Assembly: GCA_963733395.1 (NCBI GenBank)
Contig: CAVTCZ010000007.1
Location: forward strand, 62,001 to 126,000
Source: JADKAV01 sp963733395
GTDB taxonomy: Bacteria > Actinomycetota > Actinomycetes > S36-B12 > UBA10799
Direction: 5' to 3'
DNA length: 64,000 nt
In this document: positions 1 through 9,136 of the stretch, piece after piece
Numbering within the stretch: the first letter of the stretch is position 1
Layout of the letters: each line of letters starts with the position of its first letter
The notes under the pieces: model-generated
What the model was told of the DNA's origin: nothing
The model's input: the letters and a program-made list of their open reading frames with translations, nothing else
The model's database searches: none
Program-made: the position numbers and the translations under genes

Positions 1-437
1 GCTTGTGTGCGGTGTACTCCACAGCCGCCCTGCGCCGGGTGTCGGTCGCGGCCGGGACGTCGATGCGCCAGGTGCTGGCACAACTGGATGTGCGTCACAT
101 ACCGGTCGCGGCGCACGACCTCGTGGACATCGACACCCCCGACGAACTGGCCGCGGTCCAGCGGCGACTGACCATAATGGAAGCCGACCGGAAGGGGCGA
201 GCGATGCAGGAATGGGTGGCGGCAGTCAAGGAGGAACTGGGCATCGACGCACACGTGGACGTGGATCTGATCCTCGACGTGGCCAAGGATGCGGCCCACG
301 GGGTCCAGCGTCCCGCGGCCCCGGTGACCACCTACCTGTTGGGACTGGCGGTGGCCGGGGGCGCCGACCCCACTGAAGCCGCGGCCCGGATCGCCGCCCT
401 GGCGCAGGGTTGGGGCGCGGCCACCCCCGATGCGTGA
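1..437 (+). CDS. mobA: MobA-like molybdenum cofactor guanylyltransferase with C-terminal DUF6457 domain (5' truncated)
   Basis: Only the C-terminal part is inside the window; the reading frame is already open at base 1, so the first TTG is not taken as the start. The visible part begins with the end of a nucleotidyltransferase fold (VDIDTPDELAAVQRRL, typical of the MobA C-terminus). A DUF6457-type segment follows (LQEWVAAVKEELG-like start, then AKDAAHGVQRPAAPVTTYLLG). This fusion is common in actinobacterial MobA proteins. The family adds GMP to molybdopterin to make the MGD cofactor that NarG needs. The stop overlaps the moeA start by 8 bases, so the two are probably co-translated. Family assignment rests on the tail only. 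Confidence 0.8.
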   Translation, partial: LCAVYSTAALRRVSVAAGTSMRQVLAQLDVRHIPVAAHDLVDIDTPDELAAVQRRLTIMEADRKGRAMQEWVAAVKEELGIDAHVDVDLILDVAKDAAHGVQRPAAPVTTYLLGLAVAGGADPTEAAARIAALAQGWGAATPDA

Positions 438-1578
438 GCCCGACTGGTACACCGCCCGCGCCCTGGCCGGCCGTGCCGATCCACTGCCCGCCCATCGGGT
501 GCCACTGCCCGAAGCCGATGGTGCGACGTTGGCCGAGCAGGTCATCGCCCTGACCGATCTACCGGCCTTCGAATCCTCGGCGATGGATGGCTGGGCCGTG
601 TCGGGGGAGGGGCCCTGGGAGGTCATCGGGGAGGTCCTGGCGGGCGTGGCCCCGGGACTGGAACTGCGGACCGGCCAGGCCTGCGTGATCGCCACCGGGT
701 CAGCGGTGCCGCGGGGGACGACCGGCATCGTGCGTCGTGAACGCGGTGAGACCGACGGTGGCCGACTGGTCGGGGACCACCTGCCCGGTGAGGACCTGCG
801 GCCGGCGGCCGAGGAGTGCCGGGCAGGCGACATCCTCGCCGAGCCCGGTTGCGTTGTGGGCCCGGCACAGATCGGGTTGTTCGCCGCCGCGGGACTCGAC
901 TCGTTGGCCGTGCGCGAGCCGCCGCGGGTGGCTGTGGTCCTGTTCGGCGACGAACTGGTCACGCAAGGTGTCGCAGGCGTCGGGCAGGTCCGGGACTCCC
1001 TCGGACCGCAATTGCCGGGCTGGATCCGCCGGCTGGGAGCCCAGCCGGTTTCGGTCTCGCGGGCGCGCGACACCCTCGCCGCCCATGTCCAGCGGATCGC
1101 CGACGCCGCGGCATCGGCGGACGTGGTGATGACCACCGGGGGGACGGCGGGAGGGCCCGTGGACCACGTGCACGACGCGGTTGCCGAACTCGGCGGCGAC
1201 TTCGTCGTCGACAGCGTCGCCGTGCGGCCCGGGCATCCGATGGCGTTGGCGAGGGTCCGGGACGTCTGGCTGCTGGCGCTGCCGGGCAATCCGCAGAGTG
1301 CCATCGTGTCCCTCCTCTCGCTGGGGCAACCGCTGATCGATGCGCTGTTGGGTCGTCCGCCGCGGACGCTGCCGCGGGTGGAACTCGGGGACGCGGCTGC
1401 GGCGCCGCCGACCGAGCACCGCCTGCTGGCGGCGGGGATCGTCGAGGGCCGGGCGCTGCCGGTGCGCCACCTCGGTTCGGCCATGCTGCGGGGGCTGGCG
1501 GCAGCCGACGGTTTCGCCGTCCTGCCGCCGGGTGGTGCTGCCGCCGGGCAGCGGGTCGAGTGGCTGGCATTGCCCTGA
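430..1578 (+). CDS. moeA: Molybdopterin molybdenumtransferase MoeA
   Basis: A 382-residue protein of the MoeA family, which inserts molybdate into adenylylated molybdopterin. The N-terminal family motif SSAMDGWAV is at about residue 40-50. The MPT-binding MoaB-like domain shows VVMTTGGTAGGPVDHVH and the VRPGHPMALA...LLALPGNPQSA block. A short C-terminal domain closes the protein. The ATG at 430 lies inside the preceding mobA frame, giving tight coupling. Together with mobA it supplies cofactor for the nitrate reductase genes that follow. It is convergent with narK2, and the 177-base gap between them shows no clear terminator. The protein is slightly shorter than the roughly 400 residues usual for MoeA. 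Confidence 0.93.
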   Translation: MREPDWYTARALAGRADPLPAHRVPLPEADGATLAEQVIALTDLPAFESSAMDGWAVSGEGPWEVIGEVLAGVAPGLELRTGQACVIATGSAVPRGTTGIVRRERGETDGGRLVGDHLPGEDLRPAAEECRAGDILAEPGCVVGPAQIGLFAAAGLDSLAVREPPRVAVVLFGDELVTQGVAGVGQVRDSLGPQLPGWIRRLGAQPVSVSRARDTLAAHVQRIADAAASADVVMTTGGTAGGPVDHVHDAVAELGGDFVVDSVAVRPGHPMALARVRDVWLLALPGNPQSAIVSLLSLGQPLIDALLGRPPRTLPRVELGDAAAAPPTEHRLLAAGIVEGRALPVRHLGSAMLRGLAAADGFAVLPPGGAAAGQRVEWLALP

Positions 1579-1755
1579 GGCAGGATCCAGTTCGGCACTG
1601 ATACCCGCCCGCTCACGTTGCACTGACCCCTAGCAACCCGCCCGGCGTGTCCGTGCGAGTTCGTCACAACAACGCGCCGGTGCGCGGGCATCACCCGTCC
1701 CCCCGCCGCAGTGGGCCCGATCCCGCCAGACCGGACCCACCGCGGTGCCCCCTGG

Positions 1756-3093
1756 TCAGGACGGCTTCTCAGCGCCCGGTCGGGCGTAGTAGTGCCATGT
1801 GATGGCCGCGCCGATGACGCACGTGAAACTGCCCAGCCAGTACAGCATTTGGGTGTTCCCGGTCGCGAACATCATGCCGAAGACGAACGGTCCGAATGCG
1901 GCGATGGCCGCCGTCCAGCCGATCACGCCACCGGCCTGCCGGGGCTCGAAGATCATCGGCATCTGCTTGAACGTGCTGGCGTTGCCGACCCCGGTGAAGA
2001 AGAAGATGGCGAGCATCCCCCAGAGGAAGTCCGGGAACTCCCCCGGTGCGGTGGGCGCGAGCTGGAACGACGTGTACAGCGCCGACAGGCCGATCCCGAG
2101 GACCGCCACCAGCGTCACCTTGGCGCCGCCCACACGGTCGGCGATGGGGCCCGCCAGAACGCGGGCGGCCGATCCGATCAGTGCGCCGTAGAAGGCGTAC
2201 TGGGCCGGGTTCACCCCGTCGGCGCCGAAGGGCGTCGCGTAGTAGTTCTTGATGAGCAGGGCGAACTGCGCAGCGAGGCCCGAGAAGGTTCCGAAGGTGA
2301 TGATGTACAGCAGCGTCATCAACCAGGTGTGCTTGTTGTTGAAGATGTCCAGCTGGTCCTTGACGCCGCGGGCTTTCACCGGCACCGATCGCAACATGCT
2401 CCAGGCCAGGATGACCCCGACGATGACGAACGGCACCCAGATCCACCCGGCGTTCTGGTACCAGACCTGCTTCTCGATCCCCTTCTCCGGGTTGGAGAAG
2501 GTCTGTGCGGCGCCGATGAGGGCGAAGCCGACGATCCACGGGGTGACGAACTGCACCAGGCTGACACCGAAGTTCCCTATCCCGGCCTGGACCCCCAGGG
2601 CAGTGCCCTGCTTCGCCTTCGGGAAGAAGTAGGACGTGCTCGGCATGAACCCGCTGAAGACGCCGCCGCCGATCCCGGCGAGGGCAGCCAGCATCAGCAG
2701 GACCGCGAACGAGGTGTCCGGGTTCTGCACGGCGATCCCCCAGCCGAGCAGCGGCAGCAGTAGCAGCGCACTGCTCAGCCAGACGAGCTTGCGGGTACCC
2801 AGGATCGGAGGCAGGAACATCCACACCAGCCGCAGCGATCCGCCGGCCAGCCCTGGCATGGCCGCCAGCCAGTACAACTGGCTCTTCGACAAGTCGAAGC
2901 CGATCGAGTTGAGCACCGGCGCCAGGGCCGAGACCAGGAACCACGTGGCGAAGGCCAGGGTCAGGTTGAAGGTGGTGATCCACAGCGTCTTCCACGCCCG
3001 CCCGGAGTCCCAGGTCGCGGCATCCTCGGGGTTCCAACTGTCCAGCCAGTCACCCCCCTTGCGCTCCGGGGTACTGGAAACCGTTGCACTCAT
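1756..3093 (-). CDS. narK2: NarK2-type nitrate/nitrite transporter (MFS, NNP family)
   Basis: A 445-residue major facilitator with about 12 hydrophobic segments. The nitrate signature region reads FFPKAKQGTALGVQAGIGNFGVSLVQFVTPW, close to the second signature of E. coli NarK-type nitrate/nitrite exchangers. An N-terminal hydrophilic extension of about 35 residues precedes TM1. The start ATG overlaps the stop of the upstream transporter gene as ATGA, so translation is probably coupled. The pair matches the NarK1 + NarK2 combination that is one fused protein in Paracoccus. By that comparison this member would exchange nitrite for nitrate. The NarK1/NarK2 labels are inference from signature similarity. 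Confidence 0.88.
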   Translation of the reverse strand: MSATVSSTPERKGGDWLDSWNPEDAATWDSGRAWKTLWITTFNLTLAFATWFLVSALAPVLNSIGFDLSKSQLYWLAAMPGLAGGSLRLVWMFLPPILGTRKLVWLSSALLLLPLLGWGIAVQNPDTSFAVLLMLAALAGIGGGVFSGFMPSTSYFFPKAKQGTALGVQAGIGNFGVSLVQFVTPWIVGFALIGAAQTFSNPEKGIEKQVWYQNAGWIWVPFVIVGVILAWSMLRSVPVKARGVKDQLDIFNNKHTWLMTLLYIITFGTFSGLAAQFALLIKNYYATPFGADGVNPAQYAFYGALIGSAARVLAGPIADRVGGAKVTLVAVLGIGLSALYTSFQLAPTAPGEFPDFLWGMLAIFFFTGVGNASTFKQMPMIFEPRQAGGVIGWTAAIAAFGPFVFGMMFATGNTQMLYWLGSFTCVIGAAITWHYYARPGAEKPS

Positions 3094-4484
3094 GCGACTA
3101 CTCCTGTCTTGTCTGCACCCGGGATCTCCGGGTTCTGATCGTGTTCGAACTTGTTGGTCAGGTCCGGGCTGGCGCGGTGCAGCATGTTGACCACCGTGAG
3201 GTGCATCCAGACCGCGGCGAGCAGCGTGACCAGGAACAGCACGCCGAACGTGGCCTGCGGGGCCCCCGTCCAGGCGGTGGCGTAGGCGAACAACGGCGGG
3301 AGGAAGAAGCCGCCGAGCGCGCCGATCGAGCCGACCAGGCCACCCACCGCACCGACATCGTGCGGGAAGTACTCCGGGATGTGCTTGTAGACGGCGGCCT
3401 TGCCGACCCCCATGGCGCAGCCGGTGATGAACACCAGGAGGGTGAACAGCCCGACCCCGACCTGCCAGGGGAGGATCTCATTGGTCGTGCCGTCGGCTTT
3501 GTTGATGACGATGTATCCGTAGGGCATCATCAGGATCCCGGTGGTGACCAGCATGATGCCGAACGTCGCGTACATCACCCGGCGGGCGCCCACCCGGTCG
3601 GAGATCCAGCCGCCGACGGGCCGCAGCAGCGACGCCGGGAAGATGAACAGCGCGGTGAGCAGCGCGGCGTGCATGAGGTCGATCCCGTAGACATCGACGT
3701 AGTACTTGGGCAGCCAGGCGGCCAGGGCGACGTAGGCGCCGAAGACCACGACGTAGTAGAGACTGAACCGCCACACCCGCAGTTGCTTCAGCGGCGTAAG
3801 CATGGATACCAGGCTGCGGCCCTGGCCCGGCACGAGGTCGTGGTGCGGCGACATGAACCAGGTCACCGCAGCCATCGCCAGCAGCAGGACCATGTACAGC
3901 AACGGGATGAACCGCCAGCCGCCGGGGATCACGCCGCCCAGGAAGCCGGCCGCCGGCACCGAGGCGATCAGCACCGGTCCGATGAACTTGGTCACCGACG
4001 CCCCGACGTTGCCGGCCCCGAAGACCCCGAGCGCGAATCCCTGGTGCTCCCGCGGCCACCACGCGCTGACCCAGGCGATGCCGACGCTGAACGCGTTGCC
4101 GGCCAGACCGACCAGGAATGCGTACAGCAGCAGTTGGGCGTAGGACGAGGCGGTCGAGACCAGGAAGGCGGGGACGGCCGTGGCCGCGAGCATCACGGTG
4201 AGGACCAGTCGGCCGCCCCGGCGGTCGGTGATGATGCCGGCCGGCAGGCGCCAGATGGCGCCGTTCAAGACGGCGACCGCGATGATCCAGGAGAGCTGCA
4301 CGTCGGTGAGCCCGAACTCCTTGCGGATCGGGATGCCCAGGACTCCGAACATCAGCCATACGGCGAACATCAGCGTGAAGCCGATGGTCGAGATCACCAG
4401 GACCCGCACGGCTCCCGGCCGCAGGTTCCAGGTGGAGGTGGCGGCCGCTGGTTCGGCCTCGAGGACGGTCATCTGGAACCCCAA
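3090..4484 (-). CDS. narK1: NarK1-type nitrate transporter (MFS, NNP family)
   Basis: A 464-residue major facilitator transporter with about 12 membrane segments. It shows the NNP-family pattern WWPREHQGFALGVFGAGNVGASVTKFIGP in the first half and a second Gly-rich motif (GVGKAAVYKHIPEYFP) in the second half. The NarK1-type sequence suggests proton-coupled nitrate uptake. The gene is transcribed away from the nar regulator and narGHJI, and leads a two-gene operon with narK2. The ATG at 4484 follows an AT-rich divergent promoter region. An in-frame codon at 4497 gives no added conserved sequence. Confidence 0.88.
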   Translation of the reverse strand: MGFQMTVLEAEPAAATSTWNLRPGAVRVLVISTIGFTLMFAVWLMFGVLGIPIRKEFGLTDVQLSWIIAVAVLNGAIWRLPAGIITDRRGGRLVLTVMLAATAVPAFLVSTASSYAQLLLYAFLVGLAGNAFSVGIAWVSAWWPREHQGFALGVFGAGNVGASVTKFIGPVLIASVPAAGFLGGVIPGGWRFIPLLYMVLLLAMAAVTWFMSPHHDLVPGQGRSLVSMLTPLKQLRVWRFSLYYVVVFGAYVALAAWLPKYYVDVYGIDLMHAALLTALFIFPASLLRPVGGWISDRVGARRVMYATFGIMLVTTGILMMPYGYIVINKADGTTNEILPWQVGVGLFTLLVFITGCAMGVGKAAVYKHIPEYFPHDVGAVGGLVGSIGALGGFFLPPLFAYATAWTGAPQATFGVLFLVTLLAAVWMHLTVVNMLHRASPDLTNKFEHDQNPEIPGADKTGVVA

Positions 4485-4557
4485 TCTTTTTAACCACCAG
4501 TCATGTTAGCACCGTGTTAAATCTTTACCTACGGTGGAATATGATATGAATGTGGTT
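4485..4557. promoter_or_regulatory. Divergent promoter region, narK1 / nar regulator
   Basis: This short stretch is much more AT-rich than its surroundings. On the plus strand TATGAT at 4540-4545 is a good -10 candidate, 12 bases before an ATG at 4558, while the -35 (TTAAAT) is weak. TTAAC at about 4491-4495 and GTTAA at about 4516-4520 form an inverted pair, and TGTTA occurs twice between them. This could be a regulator site for the divergent nar genes. The -10 is moderately supported; the operator is a guess. Confidence 0.4.
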
Positions 4558-4672
4558 ATGAGTCTCGCGGCAGCCGAAACCATCGGCAGGACGCTCGCCC
4601 GCTTGAGCCATTTCGCGTCCCGGGAAGCGGGCTCCGAGCAACGACACCAGCCGGGACAACATCCTGCGGATC

Positions 4673-5353
4673 GTGCAGGAGTCGCAGGACCCGATGAGTG
4701 TCGAGGACATCTCGTCGGCCACGAATCTGCACGTGAACACGATCCGCACCCACTTGGAGGTGCTGCGTGCCGCCGGCCGGATCCAGCGCAGCCGGGGCGA
4801 TGCCGTGGGCCGGGGCCGGCCCCGGTGGCTGTACTCGGCGCCGGACGCGGCCGACGATCCTTACCGGAGCCTGGCTGCCGAACTATCCCGCGCGCTGACC
4901 GCGGCAGAGGGTGCGGCCGTGGCTGATGCGGCCGCAGAGCGCTGGCGGCGGGCCGACAACGTGGTCCACGAGCTGGCGGACACCCCGGACGAAGCGGTGG
5001 CGGTGGCCGCCGATGCTCTGGAGAAGCTCGGGTTCGAAGTGGACGTCTCGCCGGTGGGCGACGCCGTGTACCTGGGGCGGTGCCCGTACGCGTCGCTGGT
5101 GCAGGAGTACCCGGTGATCTGTGACATCCACGCCCGCGCCCTCGAACAGGTCCTGGCAGAAACCGGCCAGCCGGTCGGACTGCGGTCCCTGGACGTGTTC
5201 CCGCGGCCGGGGGTGTGTGTGGCCCATCTGCGGCGCGGCGACGTGGAACCGGGGCGCGTGATCGAGGGCTCCGAACCCCCGAAGGGCTCCACACCAGACA
5301 CCGGCCGCCAGCCCGGAAAGGGCGCGACCAAGAAGTCCAGGAGGCAAGCATGA
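4673..5353 (+). CDS. Winged-helix regulator with CX12C cysteine pair (COG2345/SufR-like), nar locus
   Basis: A winged-helix DNA-binding domain (MSVEDISSATNLHVNTIRTHLEVLRAAGRI, then GRGRPRWLY) is followed by an effector domain with Cys-Pro-Tyr, 12 residues, Cys, and a later CVAH cysteine. The CX12C spacing resembles the cluster-binding cysteines of SufR/COG2345 regulators, so redox or NO sensing is possible (inference). The stop overlaps narG as ATGA. The start is unresolved: GTG 4673 cuts off helix 1 (DNILRIVQE is encoded upstream in frame), and the frame has no ATG/GTG/TTG before a stop at 4604. A good -10 and an ATG at 4558 lie in another frame, so a one-base indel near 4615-4645 is possible. 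Confidence 0.75.
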   Translation: MQESQDPMSVEDISSATNLHVNTIRTHLEVLRAAGRIQRSRGDAVGRGRPRWLYSAPDAADDPYRSLAAELSRALTAAEGAAVADAAAERWRRADNVVHELADTPDEAVAVAADALEKLGFEVDVSPVGDAVYLGRCPYASLVQEYPVICDIHARALEQVLAETGQPVGLRSLDVFPRPGVCVAHLRRGDVEPGRVIEGSEPPKGSTPDTGRQPGKGATKKSRRQA

Positions 5354-8300
5354 CCACCCGCACTGACGCCACCGACGAGTTCCTCGTCAAGGCCGGACGG
5401 TTCTTCACCCCCGGGGATGTCTCCGAGGACCTGCGCACGGTGACCCGGCACGGCGGTCGCGAGGGGGATGTCTTCTACCGCGACCGGTGGAGTCATGACA
5501 AGGTCGTGCGATCCACCCACGGGGTGAACTGCACCGGGTCCTGTTCGTGGAAGGTGTACGTCAAGGACGGCGTGATCACCTGGGAGACCCAGCAGACCGA
5601 CTACCCGTCGGTCGGCCCGGACTCCCCCGAGTACGAGCCGCGCGGCTGCCCCCGCGGCGCCGCTTTCTCCTGGTACACCTACTCGCCCACCAGGATCCGC
5701 TATCCGTACGTGCGGTCGGTGCTGCTCGAGGCCTATCGGGCCGCGAAGTCGGAGCACCCCGACCCGGTCGACGCCTGGGCCGCCGTGGTCGGCGATGAAC
5801 AGACCCGCCGCAGCTACCAGCAGGCCCGCGGCAAGGGCGGACTCGTGCGGTCCTCGTGGGCCGAGGTCAACGAGATGATCGCCGCTGCCCACGTGCACAC
5901 GGTCAAGGCGCACGGCCCTGACCGTATCTTCGGCTTCTCGCCGATCCCGGCCATGTCGATGGCCTCGCACGCGGCCGGCAGTCGCTTCATCAGTCTGATG
6001 GGCGGGGCGATGCTCAGCTTCTACGACTGGTACTGCGACCTGCCGGTGGCATCGCCGCAGGTCTTCGGGGACCAGACCGACGTCCCCGAATCGGCCGACT
6101 GGTGGAACGCGAGCTACCTCATCATGTGGGGGGCGAACGTCCCGGTCACCCGCACCCCGGACGCGCACTTCATGACCGAGGCGCGCTACCGCGGTCAGAA
6201 GGTCGTCACCGTTTCCCCGGACTACGCGGACAACACGAAGTTCGCCGACGAGTGGCTCACGCCGCACCCGGGCACCGATGGCGCGTTGGGCATGGCCATG
6301 GGGCACGTGATCCTCAAGGAGTTCTACGTCGAGCGCCAGGTCCCGCGGTTCGTCGACTACGTGAAGAAGTACTCCGACCTGCCGTTCCTCATCACGGTCA
6401 AGCAGAAGGACGGCGCCTTCGTGCCGGACAAGTTCCTGACGGCCGCCGATCTCGGCGACGAGATGGAGGGCGCGGCGTTCAAGACGGTCCTGGTCGACTC
6501 CGCGACCGGCCGCGCCGCCGTGCCCAACGGATCCATGGGCTTCCGCTACGCCGAAGCGGGCAAGGGCAAGTGGAACCTGGACCTCGGCGGGATCGACCCC
6601 GCACTGTCGCTGCACGGCGCCGGCGGCTCGCGCAACATCGAGGTGCTGCTGCCTCGCTTCGACGTCGGCCACGAGGACACCGAGGGCGGCGGGGTGCACA
6701 CCCGGGGTGTTCCGGTCGTCCCGGTGAGCACCACCGGTGGCGAGCGGCTGGTGACCACGGTCTTCGACCTGATGCTCGCCCAGTACGGCGTGGGCCGCGA
6801 CGGTCTTCCCGGTGACTGGCCGACCGGCTACGACGACCCCGCGCCCTACACGCCGGCCTGGCAGGAGGAGATCACCGGAGTCCCCGCCGACCAGGCCACC
6901 CGGATCGGCCGGGAGTTCGCGCAGAACGCTGAGGACTCCGGCGGCCGGTCGATGATCATCCTGGGTGCCGGCACCAACCACTGGTTCCACTCCGACACGA
7001 TCTACCGGACCTTCCTCGCGATGATCACACTCACCGGCTGCCAGGGCGTGAACGGCGGTGGCTGGGCGCACTACGTCGGCCAGGAGAAGTGCCGGCCGGT
7101 GACCGGGTGGGCCAACCTGGCGTTCGCACTCGACTGGCAGCGACCGGCCCGGCAGATGATCGGCACCGCGTTCTGGTACGTCAACACCGACCAGTGGCGC
7201 TACGACCGGCTCGGTGCCGACCTGCTGGCCACCCCGCTGGGAGAGGGGCGTTTCGAGGGCGTCACGATGATGGACACGCTCGCGCAGTCGGCCCGTGCCG
7301 GGTGGATGCCCTCGTTCCCCAGCTTCAACCGGAACCCGCTGGACATCGTGCGGGAGGCCCGGGCGGCCGGCGTCGAGCCACCGGAGTACGTCAAGCAGCA
7401 GTTGCTGTCCGGCGACCTGAAGTTCGCGGTGGAGGATCCGGACGCCCCCGAGAACTGGCCGCGGGTGCTGACCATCTGGCGGGCGAACCTGCTGGGCTCC
7501 TCCAGCAAGGGCAACGAGTACTTCTTGAAGCATCTGCTGGGTACGAGCAATGCCGTGCGGGCCGACGAGACCGAGGACCGCTCCGAGCAGATCACCTGGC
7601 ACGACGACGGCCCGGTCGGCAAGCTCGACCTACTGGTCAGCGTCGACTTCCGGATGACGTCCACCGGCCTGTTCGGCGACATCCTGCTGCCGGCGGCGAC
7701 CTGGTACGAGAAGCACGATCTGTCGAGCACCGACATGCACCCGTATGTCCACGCCTTCACGCCTGCCATCGACCCGCCCTGGGAGACCAAGAGCGACTAC
7801 GACCTCTTCAACGATCTCGGCCGCGCCGTCTCGGACCTGGCCGTGGGGCACCTGGACACGGTCGAAGACCTGATGGCCATTCCGCTGATGCACGACACCC
7901 CCGACGAATTGGCGGTGCCCGGTGGCGTGGTGAAGGACTGGCGCACCGGCGAGGTGGATCTCATCCCCGGGGTGACGGCGCCGAAGTTCATCGTCACCGA
8001 ACGCGACTACACCGCCATCGGGGCGAAGATGTCAGCGCTGGGGCCGCTGCTGGAGACGCTGGGGACGGTGACCAAGGGGGTCAAGGTCGACACCGCCCCC
8101 GAGGTGGAGTTGCTGAAGCGCTTGAACGGGGTCATCCCCGACGGCCCGGCCGCCGGCCGCCCGGCGCTGGTCACCGCCGCGCAGGCCTGCGAGGCGATCC
8201 TCACGCTGTCCGGCACCACGAACGGCCGGGTGGCGGTGGCGGGGTTCCGCGATGTCGAGGAGCGCACGGGCCAGCAGTTGGCCGACCTCGCGCTGGACCA

Positions 8301-9030
8301 TGAGGGCAAGCGGATCAGTTTCGCCGACACCCAGGCCCGGCCGGTCCCGGTCATCACCAGTCCCGAGTGGTCCGGCAGCGAACATGGCGGACGGCGCTAC
8401 ACCGCGTTCACCATCAACGTCGAGCGGCTCAAGCCGTGGCACACGCTCACCGGCCGGCAGCATTTCTTCCTCGATCACGATTGGATGACCGAGATCGGGG
8501 AGCAGTTGCCGACCTTCCGGCCGCCGTTGAACATGCACCGGCTGTACGGCGACCAGGGCACCGGCGAGGGCCGTGAGGTCACCGTCCGGTACTTGACGCC
8601 GCACTCGAAGTGGTCCATCCACTCCGAGTACCAGGACAACCTGTTCATGCTCTCGCTGTCGCGCGGCGGGCCGGAGATCTGGATGAGCCCGCAGGACGCC
8701 GACGCCATCGGGGTCAAGGACAACGAGTGGATCGAGGCCTACAACCGCAACGGCGTGGTGGTGGCCCGCGCGATCGTGTCGCACCGGATGCCGGCGGGGA
8801 CCGTGTACATGTACCACGCGAAGGACCGCACGGTGGACGTGCCGCGGACGGAGACCTCGGGGCTGCGCGGCGGGATCCACAACTCGCTCACCCGGCTCAT
8901 GATCAAGCCCACCCACATCGTCGGTGGATACGCCCAGTTGTCGTTCTTCATGAACTACCTGGGCCCCACCGGCAACCAGCGCGACGAGGTCACGGTGATC
9001 CGCCGCCGCTCGCAGGAGGTGCAGTACTGA
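5350..9030 (+). CDS. narG: Respiratory nitrate reductase alpha subunit NarG
   Basis: The 1226-residue catalytic subunit of membrane-bound nitrate reductase; it binds Mo-bis-MGD and the FS0 [4Fe-4S] cluster and reduces nitrate to nitrite with electrons from NarH. The start ATG at 5350 follows a strong AGGAGG and overlaps the regulator stop. FS0 ligands are visible as H57, C61, C65 and C100 (THGVNCTGSCSWK...RGCPRGA). The Mo-ligand aspartate is most likely D226 in SFYDWYCDLP. Length matches the family. No Tat signal with an RR motif is obvious at the N-terminus; NarG proteins normally carry at most a vestigial one. It is first in the narGHJI operon. Confidence 0.97.
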   Translation: MTTRTDATDEFLVKAGRFFTPGDVSEDLRTVTRHGGREGDVFYRDRWSHDKVVRSTHGVNCTGSCSWKVYVKDGVITWETQQTDYPSVGPDSPEYEPRGCPRGAAFSWYTYSPTRIRYPYVRSVLLEAYRAAKSEHPDPVDAWAAVVGDEQTRRSYQQARGKGGLVRSSWAEVNEMIAAAHVHTVKAHGPDRIFGFSPIPAMSMASHAAGSRFISLMGGAMLSFYDWYCDLPVASPQVFGDQTDVPESADWWNASYLIMWGANVPVTRTPDAHFMTEARYRGQKVVTVSPDYADNTKFADEWLTPHPGTDGALGMAMGHVILKEFYVERQVPRFVDYVKKYSDLPFLITVKQKDGAFVPDKFLTAADLGDEMEGAAFKTVLVDSATGRAAVPNGSMGFRYAEAGKGKWNLDLGGIDPALSLHGAGGSRNIEVLLPRFDVGHEDTEGGGVHTRGVPVVPVSTTGGERLVTTVFDLMLAQYGVGRDGLPGDWPTGYDDPAPYTPAWQEEITGVPADQATRIGREFAQNAEDSGGRSMIILGAGTNHWFHSDTIYRTFLAMITLTGCQGVNGGGWAHYVGQEKCRPVTGWANLAFALDWQRPARQMIGTAFWYVNTDQWRYDRLGADLLATPLGEGRFEGVTMMDTLAQSARAGWMPSFPSFNRNPLDIVREARAAGVEPPEYVKQQLLSGDLKFAVEDPDAPENWPRVLTIWRANLLGSSSKGNEYFLKHLLGTSNAVRADETEDRSEQITWHDDGPVGKLDLLVSVDFRMTSTGLFGDILLPAATWYEKHDLSSTDMHPYVHAFTPAIDPPWETKSDYDLFNDLGRAVSDLAVGHLDTVEDLMAIPLMHDTPDELAVPGGVVKDWRTGEVDLIPGVTAPKFIVTERDYTAIGAKMSALGPLLETLGTVTKGVKVDTAPEVELLKRLNGVIPDGPAAGRPALVTAAQACEAILTLSGTTNGRVAVAGFRDVEERTGQQLADLALDHEGKRISFADTQARPVPVITSPEWSGSEHGGRRYTAFTINVERLKPWHTLTGRQHFFLDHDWMTEIGEQLPTFRPPLNMHRLYGDQGTGEGREVTVRYLTPHSKWSIHSEYQDNLFMLSLSRGGPEIWMSPQDADAIGVKDNEWIEAYNRNGVVVARAIVSHRMPAGTVYMYHAKDRTVDVPRTETSGLRGGIHNSLTRLMIKPTHIVGGYAQLSFFMNYLGPTGNQRDEVTVIRRRSQEVQY

Positions 9031-9136
9031 TGCCCACCTCCTCCGCCATCCAGTGCCGCAAAGGTGCAGCGACACGCCCGCGTGTTGCAGCGCTTTCGCA
9101 ACACTCGACGAATGACGTGATCCCGAAGGAGTCCGC
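9031..9136 (+). repeat. narG-narH spacer with hairpin
   Basis: narG and narH are separated by 106 bases although the rest of the operon overlaps. The spacer contains GTGTTGC (about 9082-9088), a 9-base loop and GCAACAC, plus a smaller ACACG/CGTGT inverted pair just before it. The right arm CGCAACACTCG matches the inverted word of the 120-bp element found at 13.2, 21.9, 35.8, 51.4 and 62.3 kb. It may therefore be a degenerate fragment of that element. The narH ribosome site (AAGGAG) follows it. Confidence 0.55.

Noticed and set aside
1711..4493. Long plus-strand frames across narK1/narK2
   Set aside because: Antisense shadows of two well-supported transporters.
4861..7602. 913-codon open frame antisense to narG and its regulator
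   Set aside because: It is a GC-rich shadow of narG, with no conserved domain; narG is certain on the other strand.
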